From: Acanthosoma haemorrhoidale
Lineage: Eukaryota; Arthropoda; Insecta; Hemiptera; Acanthosomatidae
Assembly: GCA_930367205.1 (NCBI GenBank)
Contig: OV884009.1
Location: forward strand, 36,279,841 to 36,343,840
Length of the DNA stretch: 64,000 nt
Direction: 5' to 3'
A model generated the notes under the pieces. The model saw only the letters and a program-made list of their open reading frames with translations, was not told the DNA's origin and ran no database searches. Within the stretch, counting starts at the first letter, position 1. Each line of letters opens with the position of its first letter. This document shows, piece by piece, positions 48,201 through 57,773 of the stretch. The position numbers and the translations under genes are program-made.

Positions 48201-50444
48201 GATAACCGCACGCGAGGGAGGTGACAAGAGGACTTGGGAGGTCTCTGGGCTGTCTGTAAATACTGTATGAATGAGATCATTTATCACAATTACTTATTAC
48301 TAATTACCCAATGAGGCAGATTGTAATTTTATCATAATAAAGTTGTTGTTATAATAATATAAAGATAACGCAAAGAGAAATGTAAATATATTACTAGATA
48401 TAAAATTTTGAGAGACAACACATCCTATTTCAATAGGTAGGTTTTTTTTCTTCAATACTTTACATTCTTACAATAGCAAGCTGTACAAGGAATTTTTATT
48501 CACCAAAACATTTTAACAAAAATAAAATGAAGTATTGCTTTCAAATAATCCACAAGCTTTAATATATATTTACGAAACGCGTGTATCCCGCAGCCATATT
48601 TTGTATTTCGATATTATGCCTTCGGTTTCGAGTCATTCATCACGTTTACATTTTCTGGTTCTAAGCTTTATGTTAGCAAAGGACTAAGTCCCAAATTAAC
48701 GTACGTAATCAAGATTGGTGAAAACTGGGAGGACTTGTAATTGTAATTGGACTGTAAAAATTAAGACTGAACATAATTACTCATCTAAGATTTTAAATGA
48801 AATGAAATAATTGATACAAAAATCATATTTACAATATAAAAAGGAAAGACATTAAATAAACTGAATTGAGGTGAAAAATGAAAATGAAATTTTAATTCTT
48901 AGCTACGGTTTTTGGTGCTGTGGGCTGGTTCGACCACCAGCATACAGTCGGTTTTTTTCTATTGAAAAAATACAATTTTCCTCATAATTGCATTTTATAA
49001 ACAATTGTTGTGTATAAACATAATTGAAGTGTATAAAGTTTTGCAATCATTCCTTAAGCCGATTTTATATTTTCTAGGTACTTTCACGAAATGAAGCTTT
49101 TTAAAATCGTTTTTGTGTTATTTTAAGATAGTGTAACTTGTGTACTAATACACTCTGTGTGTCACCAAACTTTTTTTTAGGAAAAAAATTGAGAATCTTA
49201 TATTTTAATAAAAATAATCTTATGCTAATATACAGTACATCTAGTCCAAAACCAAAATACCATAACAATATCTCTATTTGAAGTACATATTTTTAATTTT
49301 TAAGTCATTTTAATTCAGTAAAACCTATATATAGCAACAACCTAACGACAAAAAAGTTACATTCGAAACAATATTTGTCGCTGAAATTTTGGTAGCACAA
49401 TCATTAAGGGCTAACTTAATCATTTATATTTCTCGCACGGCTCTCATTTGGTGTACTGGTTAGCTTAGCTGTTTAAAAGTTCAAAAGAGACTGCGAATAT
49501 TATTTTACTTCTGTAAATGAAAGTAGATTTTTCCCAATAGCTGGTTTTACTAAGCCCCCTAATGGACAGCTGCCTGCACTGGAGCATTGGGGAGCATTGG
49601 GTTGTGAAGGGCCAATCAAAAACCCACGAAGGGATGCTTGTGGCACACAGACTTAAATTCCCCCCTCGAATAGAGAGGTTTGGAGAGGGGGTGCTTTCGC
49701 ATAGTGCAGACATCAAATATTCTAAATGTCTAAAATTATTTTCTTTTAACTTACTTGTACATGTGTAAGTTACTTTTCATCATACTGTGACTGTTGTATA
49801 AACGAATAAATATACTTGTTTGCATACTTATAAACAAACGAGTAGTTGCATACAGTGCTATTTGATGAAAGAGTTGATTTTTATAACATTATAATACAGT
49901 AGTATATTATCTACCCAGGGTAACCCAATTTTTTTTTATTAACGTACAAAGTAGGACTTGGTATATATCATATGTATGTGTGAACTAGATTGTGAATTAG
50001 TGTGTGTGTAATTGCGTAGATGTTTTACTATCATTTTTCTATTAAGTTCCTGTTTGATTTTCTTCGAATTGATTTCAGTGTATATTTTTAATTCTTGAAG
50101 AGCATATGTATTTTATTTGTATTCATACATTTTTTATTATATATTTTCTTATTTCATGTTTTTTTATATAAATTTCATTTCTCTGCCCATTGTAAATAGT
50201 AATACTGGTACTGTTGAACATCTTACTTTGTTTTTAAGAGACAGTCCCAGATAATAAAGCTATTTAAATTTAAGTATGGTAATAAGTATATAAGGGGACT
50301 GATTTGATTTTAATATAAGAAAAAATAGTTTCAGGAAGGAGTTCTTGTTTCGGTTCAGATTGTGATATAGGGCCCAAAACACGTAAGAAAGCAGCATCCA
50401 AAAAAACTACTACCAGCAAATCTGCTAGAACCTCCAGGAAATGA
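45290..50444 (+). CDS. Small Ser/Lys/Cys-rich protein, three exons, 104 aa, unknown family
   Basis: I joined this gene by hand: exon 1 is 45290-45374, exon 2 is 46029-46148, exon 3 is 50335-50444 (stop TGA at 50442-50444). Donors are GAG|GTGAGT and AAG|GTAAGC, acceptors ACTCAG|G and TTTCAG|G, and both junctions are phase 1 inside a Gly codon. The protein has 28 + 40 + 36 residues. Each exon starts with a Cys module (CYDC; SDCSCSDC and SCSCSDCD; SSCFGSDCD) and ends in a basic Lys/Ser/Arg tail. Composition is extreme: about 24 Ser, 19 Lys, 8 Arg, 10 Cys, 7 Asp, and no Glu, His, Asn, Gln or Trp. There is no signal peptide or membrane segment. A possible acceptor (GTACAG|GTTCACGATG) just before the ATG suggests a spliced 5' UTR. 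No function is known to me. Lys/Arg/Cys richness resembles sperm nuclear basic proteins; CxC/CxxC spacing could instead bind metal. The three independent frame-preserving junctions make chance unlikely. Confidence 0.62.
46340..47115 (-). mobile_element. Jockey-like fragment (J10) in intron 2
   Basis: Starts (plus orientation) with a T-run and ATTACAATCTGCC and extends through the whole ORF2 C-terminal block to GTGTGGGTTCCAT at 47115. It lies antisense to the host gene. Confidence 0.9.
47398..47488. mobile_element. Hairpin MITE candidate in intron 2
   Basis: The left arm at 47398-47428 (GTCAAATTATATTAGGTTG core) and right arm at 47455-47488 are inverted repeats over about 30 bp with few mismatches, around a 26-bp loop. 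A TTAGGTTG end flanked by TA inside the arms suggests a Tc1/mariner origin. Confidence 0.6.
47940..48010 (+). repeat. tRNA-like fragment
   Basis: CACCGTGGTCAAACGGTAGC resembles a tRNA 5' half with an A-box, but the following sequence (CCATGGGTCATATCTCGAAG) gives no convincing B-box or cloverleaf. It is probably part of an old SINE. Confidence 0.2.
48205..48350 (+). mobile_element. Short Jockey-like 3' fragment (J11) in intron 2
   Basis: About 145 bp from CACGCGAGGGAGGTGACAA to CATAATAAAGTTGTTG, 3' UTR only, with a small internal deletion. Confidence 0.88.
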
Positions 50445-50449
50445 CCGAT

Positions 50450-51025
50450 CACTCGTTACTAGACATCTCTAGATTTTATTGTTATGTGTTGCTTATGTTA
50501 TATGGAATTTATAAATTGTTAAGATAACTTACAAGTATATGTAACCTAATTTTATTAATATGTCGAATGTCATTTATGAAGGAATGAAAAAAAAAAAGTT
50601 GATAGAATCATTTTTTTAAAAATCTGACATTTGTTAAAACTTAAACTTATGCGTATTTTAAAATAATAACATTGCTTAGCAGAATTAAAACTCTTTGTTT
50701 TCATTTCCCTTCTTTTGTCATATTATCTCTGAAAACTGCCATCACCTCTCGTAGCCAAAGTACTGCGAGGACAATTAAATGTTTAACAGCCAAAAGAAGG
50801 CGCGAACTTTCACCAACAGCACTGCGGAAAGAGTTGGAGACTTAAACCCTATCATTTTTCGTCTTGAATTTATATTAAACTACGCGGAGCTTGTCTTTTT
50901 ATTAGAACAGGAGGATGACTGATTCATGCAGTCGTCAATCGAATATACGTTTTCTAATCAATTTAAACATCTCCAAGTTCTGATAAATAATATGTATCGG
51001 GAGTTGGGGCTGAAACTTCTCTATT
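50450..51025. other. 3' flank of the Cys/Lys-rich gene
   Basis: No canonical AATAAA close to the stop codon was found. An A-run at 50588 and an unassigned even-composition block at 50740-50860 are the only notable items. Confidence 0.4.
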
Positions 51026-51029
51026 TATT

Positions 51030-51232
51030 CAACAGCAACTTTTTTATGATAAAATTACAATCTGCCTCATTGGGCAATAAGTAATTGTGATAAATGATCT
51101 CATTCATGCCGTATTTACTATTTTCATTCTCTCGCTCATTCATAGAGTATTTGCAAACAGCCCAAGTCCACATGGTTGTCACCTCCCTCGCGTGCTAAGG
51201 AGGAAGCAGAGAAAGTTCCCCACACTCCTCCG
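51030..51232 (-). mobile_element. Jockey-like 3' fragment (J12)
   Basis: Runs from ATTACAATCTGCC to the CCACACTCCTCCG block and is cut off by the T-run of an adjacent family B copy. Confidence 0.85.
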
Positions 51233-51515
51233 TTTTTTTTTTTTGTTTTTTTTTTCCCAATCCCCTTAAAAATTATTATTCATTATAGATTCTCAGGCGA
51301 ATCTATTCACATATCACATTTTATATGTCCTGTAGCATCGCTACATTTTCTACAAGGTCTGAATTCCATAAAAGCTATATATATAATACAAGTACCATGA
51401 TACACAATATACTTGACTTCTTTGAGTACTCTATATGGTGATGGGGCTCACCTTTTTGATAAAAAACTTAAAACTAACTTACACACTAATTCTTAACCTA
51501 AATTTATTAGTCATT
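51233..51515 (-). mobile_element. Non-LTR family B 3' fragment joined to J12
   Basis: The minus strand reads AAAAAGGTGAGCCCCATCAC, GATTCGCCTGAGAATCTATA and AAGGGGATTGGGAAAA into an A-run (T-run 51233-51256 on plus), the same 3' end as at 13340-13585. It is joined directly to the truncated Jockey copy, so the tail landed in that element or at its edge. Confidence 0.7.
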
Positions 51516-51519
51516 ATCA

Positions 51520-52260
51520 AGGGTTCGAGGTAGTAACTGAATCACTTGCCGGCTTGGCTTTCAACAACGTCTGGCACGGTGACTTCGAGACTGTGTGATT
51601 TCAATTTTTCTCTTCAAAGAGGATATTATACTTTTCTATACACTGTCTCGCCCCCTACTTGGTCGAGCGAGTATTGACTGCCCAGGTCACTAGTCCTCGG
51701 ATTCGAAGCATTTTTTCTGTCTAAGGGAAACCACAGTTCTCAACAGATCTTCACTGATTTTTAATACTAGGTTTACGAAATCCTATAAGATCTTTTTCGC
51801 AATTTCACACTAAAATAGATCCATTCTGGGCTTTTCTTCCAGAATTTTATTCAATTGATTAAGTTAACAAATTATTATTTATACTTTTACGATAAATTAA
51901 ATCCATTTAATTCAAACTTTCAAAAACATGAGTAAAACCCTTGTGATATCGGAGATTTGGCTTGGAAACATTAGTTAGTGATTTCCCAGGAAATAAAACA
52001 CCTGTGTTTTGAGTGAGGGAGTCAACAATTACTTTGATTCATATAAAGAATCAACCACCAATGGTACCTTGCCCCCACCGCCCATCCCTAAAACGCCGGA
52101 TTTTCTCCCTTTGTCAGTCAGTTTTTGTCTTTTGTAATGAACAGTGCTAATTGCTTATTCTCAGCGTGAAAATCCTGGAAGTAAGTTACTCACCAAAATC
52201 TTTCTTAAATACGAAGAAGAAAATATATTCGCAATACATCCAGGCAATAACATTTATTGT
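51520..52260. other. Intergenic DNA, no gene recognised
   Basis: Possibly includes more of the family B copy up to about 51700, but alignment is not clear by eye. Confidence 0.4.
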
Positions 52261-52264
52261 TACT

Positions 52265-52450
52265 TTTCCTCTTTCGCATGCGAGAGAGGTGACAACCATG
52301 TGCATTTGGGAGGTCTCTGGGCTGTTTGTAAATACTGTATGAATGTGCGAGTGAATGAAAATTGTAAATATGGTATGAATGAAAACATTTATCACAATTA
52401 CTTATTGCCCAATGAGGCAGATTGTAATTTTATCATAATAAAGCTAATTA
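52265..52450 (+). mobile_element. Short Jockey-like 3' fragment (J13)
   Basis: Runs from TTCGCATGCGAGAGAGGTGA to ATCATAATAAAGC, followed by a (TTA)n-like tail. Confidence 0.88.
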
Positions 52451-52454
52451 TATT

Positions 52455-53615
52455 ATTATTATTATATTGTTACTTTAGTGATAAAACGTTAAGATTAATT
52501 TTATTGTTTATTTAATTTTAGGTTATTCTCTGTTCTTACATCCCTCTAAATTCAAATATGATACGTAGAAGTAACTCAACTACTTTTAACACATCCGAAT
52601 GCGGTTTGCACTGTTAGAATTACAAAATCGTGTAGTTTCTTTTGCGCGATATGTTTTAAAGCAGGTTTATTCCAACGCGATTTTAAAAATTTGGATTAAA
52701 ATAAAAAATTCAGCATCAGGGGTCGTACCACAATATTTGCCTAATGTAAAGTATTGGAGCCAACGAGAGTACATAAGCTTGGCCAATACTCTTTTTTCAC
52801 ATTCTGTAATAAAATAAAAAGGGCTCCTCCCAATTACTAAATCTCCGACATTTAATTTTTAATCCCATCACATTTTCATTTTTAACGAGAGAGATATTAA
52901 CAACTTTACATTTCAGTTTTAGAAATCGCAAATAAAAATAAAGGATTAAAATAATTCGAATACGGTTGACCGAATCCTGAGATAACATTTTCAAGAAATC
53001 TATCAAATATTATTCACCACAGACAAAAAATATAGCACTGATTTTGAATACAACTAATCGCTTGCGAAAAGAGTGAGTTGTCCCGAAATAGTTCAAAATA
53101 TTTTTTGAATTTAAATAATTCAAGAACCATTTACCACAATCTGGAGTAATAAAGAAAACAAATTTTATTCTTTACAAAAAGCAGTAGATGCTTTTTTTTT
53201 TACTGCAATCCATTCACGAAAATTAAAAAAAATATATGTTTTTCTGATAAAATTGGAATTAGATTGAAACATCTCGAAAGCGGTTGACTGCACACAGAAA
53301 TAGAGAAGAAATAAACCGATATTTACTCACACCCACTTTTTTTAATTGTTAGCTATATAAATAAATAAATATTTGCAAATTAATAACACCCTCCTTTCAC
53401 ATTGATCTCCAACGGTAAGCAAGTCTATTTAGTAATACTAGAGATAAATTTCTAAATAAGAATTTGATAAATATTGATTTTTACGAAAACGTAATTTGAG
53501 TATGAATCAAATATATCAAACACCAAAAAAATAAACATTTTGAACAGTTTTTCTTTTAAATATTACAAATTAAAACTGCAAAGAAAGACCACTTCTCACG
53601 ATACAAGGAATCGAA
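52455..53615. other. AT-rich intergenic DNA
   Basis: No supported feature. Confidence 0.5.
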
Positions 53616-53619
53616 TATT

Positions 53620-54270
53620 CATGCAAGAAACGTGAATCTTGCAGCCAAGCGGGAGAAATTATAACGGCAACTCAGAGCTGAGAATGCTAATTCAGCAACC
53701 AATGTTTGGAATTGCAATTGCGCACGGCCTTTATCAAAATATTTCGTCACCCGCCCTGAATTCTCCATCTTTAAGAACTCTTCAGGAGGAAACTAGAGGA
53801 ATAGCACTACCGGACGAATCGACACTGAGGAAGTCAACAGTTCATTTCCTCTACTCTGAAAAACTATAAGACATTCGGAATGCATTTGAGAACTCCGATT
53901 ACGATTTGGGCATTGATGAGACGAATGATACTTGTGGGAGATACATCTTTCATGTAGTTGTTGGTGCCATGGTTCCGGACCACCACAGTAAGCCTTAACT
54001 GATATATTACCGAACAAAACAGAAACGGAACGCTTCCAATACCGTTGCTGCATCGCAAGATGCCATTCGCCTTATATACCAATCTGAGCCTGATGTACGA
54101 GGAAGATTGGTTCTGTTTCACACTGACAACAGAAATAACTTTTAATAAGAAAAAAATTACGTACGTATGTAAGGCACCATCCGGAGTAGCCGAATTTAAA
54201 ATGAGATACCCAAATACACCATTACCCCTAGAGCTAATAGTAACACAATGGGGAAACTAGGGTTTTCAAA
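53620..54270 (+). pseudogene. hAT-like transposase remnant
   Basis: Plus-strand frames encode QQPMFGIAIAHGLYQNIS, then LPDESTLRKSTVHFLYSEKL, then after a stop DLGIDETNDTCGRYIFHVVV, and later PNTPLPLELIVTQWGN. This order (helical region, a D-E-T-x-D catalytic-type segment, then a V-T-R/Q-W-G motif) matches BED-finger/hAT-type transposases of the CGGBP1-related group. The LIDETTD-type acidic residue is present as IDETND. Several stops and shifts occur; no zinc finger or terminal repeats were found. Confidence 0.55.
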
Positions 54271-54489
54271 ACCAAAAAACGTAGGTTTGAAGACAGTGCG
54301 ATCGCGAAGTGCCAGTGAGACCACGGCTAAATAATCGTTGAGGCAAAAATTAAACTAGTAAATCATTTGCGGGGTCACAGAAACGTAGGTACGTTGATTA
54401 GAAAAAGTTCATATCAAAGTTCTTTTTGGAACGACCTTGAGGCCGACTTCCTACAAATGGCGAGGCAGCACGGGGATGATGCATACATA

Positions 54490-56258
54490 TATTAAATTCT
54501 ATAGCTGCGACTTCTAACCAAATAATATTTAAAAAAACGACTATCATCATATTAGCTGCAGCCCACTTTTTAGAAAATTTTTAGCTGTAAATACCTTTCT
54601 GACTCAGGAGTTACGAAACATATTTCACGAGAATTCAGTTTTTCTTTCTTGTTTCCGCCATCCTTCAAATAACTCCATTTTCGAAAGAAACCACACACGA
54701 TCTAAAAAAAATTCAATTAAAATATATGGTGGATCGAAGTGGTATTTAATTATGTACCATTGTACAGCTTAGTATTGTCGCTATACAGTAGTAGAAAATT
54801 ATCCTGGATACATGGATGCAAAAAACTGTATACGTTGAAAAAACGAAAAAAATATTACAATGTTTACGTAGTTTTTTCAAAACCTATTATAACATATATT
54901 GTTTGTCATTTAAATAAAATTTTAATAATAAAAAAAATACTCACCCTCTAAATTAAAATCCATCACAGAAACAGAGGTATTCTTAACTTCAAATCTTGTT
55001 AGATGTTATTGAAAAATTGCAACTAATTGTTTACATAAATGGAATTTATTTATCACTCCATTTCAACCGCTTATAACTCATCGCTCTGGAATGTTTTCCA
55101 TAATTATTATCTGGATTTGTGACTTATGGGTGGTTGCTGTTGTCACGGGATTATCAATTAATCAATTCTTTGAATTGAATTTTGCCCTTCTAGTATGTAC
55201 GAGTAGGCGATTCACTGAGCGACGGTAGAAGTCAAACGTTCGTTTAGCAACTTGTCATTTGCTGGACGAGAATAGACGAAATTTTAATCATTAATGATAT
55301 TTGAATATTTCTGGAGAAATATTTGATTATATCTTTTAACAAATAAAAAATCTTGTTATTAATGTTAATTCATAAATTTCTAATTTTTGTGAACATAATG
55401 GTTTAATGTTCCTACGTAGTTTTACGATGTTATTTCGTGTTATTTTTTTTCTGTTTTACGATGATTGTTCATATTTTTTTTGCGTTTTACAATGTTCCAC
55501 TTTATAAATGTGATTGTATTTGCTCCAACTTATAATAAATGGCTTAAGATCTAAATATTAATTTTTATGATCCATAAGTTGGAAAGTAAAGAACTTCAGA
55601 TCCAAGCCCTAATGATCACATTAGCCAAGCACTGAGCACATTAGCATACTCTGTCTCGAACCAGAACTTGGCCGGTGTAACAAAAAATGCCCCGTCTTTA
55701 GTCACGCCTATTTGGGCTGCGGAGGGAATTCGCAATAAATCGGAAATAAAAAAATGATTAATTACGATAGAAAATAAGTTCCAATAACTTAGGCACTAAG
55801 TAAAATATGTATACATAATACAAGTAATAAGTGATATGTACGGACAGCATTTACTACTTTTTGGTAAGCAATTTGATGAGAATCTTAACTGATTGTGAAC
55901 CCACATATATGTTGCTTTATATGATAGAACCAGTAAAGTTCGCCATAAATACGATATTTATAATGTGATAATGTTTAAACTAATACCCTATTCCTACATA
56001 CACTTTTACATATAACAGTTTCTTAAAAACTCTGAATGTAGAACTTTTGAAAACTATAACTTATTCGACTTCTGCTTTATTTCTTTACGAGTGCATTATA
56101 ACTGTTACCAATCAAGTTTACTTAAGTTGTTAAATGTTTATTTCAACGTAGTTGGTGAATGCCTCTTTTGATAGAGTTGTTTAAGCGAATCGTTAGCGAG
56201 CGACAAAAGTGTGTGTTCACCTTTTTAGTTATTTATTGTCAAAACAGCTAATTGTGTT
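54490..56258. other. Upstream region of the TBK1-like gene
   Basis: AT-rich without recognisable repeats. The core promoter cannot be placed; the 110 bp before the ATG are less AT-rich (GCGAATCGTTAGCGAGCGAC at 56185) and probably include the 5' UTR. Confidence 0.35.
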
Positions 56259-57773
56259 ATGTCTTTTTTACGTGGTTCAACGAATTATGTTTGGTGTACA
56301 ACTAGTGTATTGGGCAAAGGAGCAACAGGGGCAGTTTATCAAGGCGTAAATAAACATAATGGTGAGCCTGTTGCTGTTAAAACATTTAATCAACTCAGTC
56401 ATATGAGACCTCATGATGTACAGATTCGAGAATTTGAGGTATTAAAGAAAGTTAAACATGAAAATATTGTCAAATTGCTGGCTATAGAAGAAGAGCAGGA
56501 TGGAAGAGGGAAAGTCATTGTCATGGAGCTTTGCACTGGAGGAAGTCTTTTTAATATTTTAGATGACCCAGAAAACACATATGGCTTACAAGAAGATGAG
56601 TTTTTGCTGGTGCTTGAACATCTGTCAGCTGGTATGAAGCATCTGCGGGACAATAGCTTGGTTCATAGAGATTTAAAGCCAGGGAATATCATGAAGTTCA
56701 TCTGTGACGATGGCAGTACAGTGTATAAATTAACAGACTTTGGGGCTGCTCGTGAACTTGAAGAAGATCAGCAATTCATGTCTTTGTATGGCACTGAAGA
56801 ATATCTTCATCCTGATATGTACGAACGAGCTGTCCTTAGAAAACCAGTTGGGAAAAAGTTTGGCGCGACTGTTGATCTTTGGTCCATAGGTGTTACTTTA
56901 TACCATGTAGCAACGGGCAACCTCCCATTTAGACCTTATGGAGGTAGAAGAAATAAAGAGACTATGTATTATATTACTACTAAAAAAGCTTCTGGTGTCA
57001 TTTCGGGCACACAGTCATCTGAAAATGGGCCAATTGATTGGTGTCGGTCACTTCCTAAAGGCTGTCAACTAAGCAATGGTCTAAAAAAATATATAACACC
57101 ATTATTAGCTGGTCTTCTTGAAGTAGATACACAAAAAATATGGAGTTTTGAGAAATTTTTTACCGAAGTTACAAATATTTTGTCCCGTAAGAGGGTAAAT
57201 GTTTTCCATATTCACAAAATGCAAAGTATTAAAATATACTTTGACCCTCTAGAAAAAATTGCAAACTTCAGAGAGCAACTTTTTGAACAAACAGAGGTTT
57301 TGCCACCCAATCAAATACTTCTGTTTGATAATAAACATTTATTAGATATAATAAATGATGAAACATCGGGCAATGATTATCCATTTACGAGTGATGAAGT
57401 ACCCATTATCTTGTTTAGTAATGAAAATAATAATGTAGTGATTGGAATTGACAATGATCTCCCAAAGCTCCCAACATTTCCTAATTCTGTAAATGTTGAA
57501 AATGATGCATCAATTGCCAAAAGTATTTGTAGCATTTCGCATGCCTGTAAAAGAAGAATAGATAAATTGTCTTTATGTAGTAAACTGACCAATGATAGTG
57601 TCAGCATGTTTACATTTATTGTTAGGCAAGAGCTTCTTCAAGTGTTCTTAAAAAGCAGTAGATTATTAGAGTTGGCAAGGTATGTTGAAAGAACCACTGA
57701 CATAGTGATGAGAAGTCAGCAGACTATTCAGAATCTTCTTGGAATAAAATCATCAAACTCTGTTGATTGGAAG
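56259..57773 (+). CDS. TBK1: TBK1/IKK-epsilon-like serine/threonine kinase, first coding exon (3' exons not found)
   Basis: This is a 505-codon exon of an IKK-related kinase. The sequence shows a glycine loop (GKGATGAVYQG, residues 19-29), the beta-3 lysine K41 in VAVK, the catalytic loop HRDLKPGN with D138, DFG with D160, and the activation-loop motif SLYGTEEYLHPD with S175. Human TBK1 has K38, D135, D157 and S172, a constant offset of three. The kinase domain spans about residues 10-308, a ubiquitin-like domain about 312-390, and the helical scaffold domain begins near 410. The frame stays open a few codons past VDWK, but AAG|GTATAT at 57773/57774 is a good donor after a whole codon (phase 0). 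The family has roughly 730 residues, so about a third is missing and probably lies beyond the window. By family knowledge it phosphorylates substrates in innate immune, autophagy and (fly ik2) cytoskeletal pathways in the cytoplasm. The ATG follows an in-frame-free AT-rich leader and matches the family N-terminus. No inactivating change is seen. Confidence 0.95.

Larger units (their letters stand above)
46149..50334 (+). other. Intron 2 of the Cys/Lys-rich gene, filled with transposons
   Basis: This 4.2-kb intron starts GTAAGC and ends TTTCAG. It holds a Jockey-like copy on the minus strand (about 46340-47115), a short hairpin MITE (47398-47488), a tRNA-like fragment near 47945 and a Jockey-like copy on the plus strand (48205-48350). 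I saw no further exon with the Ser-Asp-Cys pattern in it. Intron 1 (45375-46028) by contrast is only 654 bp and free of recognisable repeats. Confidence 0.55.

Noticed and set aside
49562..49768. 68-codon frame in intron 2 of the small gene
   Set aside because: No splice sites at suitable phase and no Cys/Lys pattern; probably chance.
56411..56653. Minus-strand frame inside the TBK1-like exon
   Set aside because: It is antisense shadow of a strongly supported coding exon.
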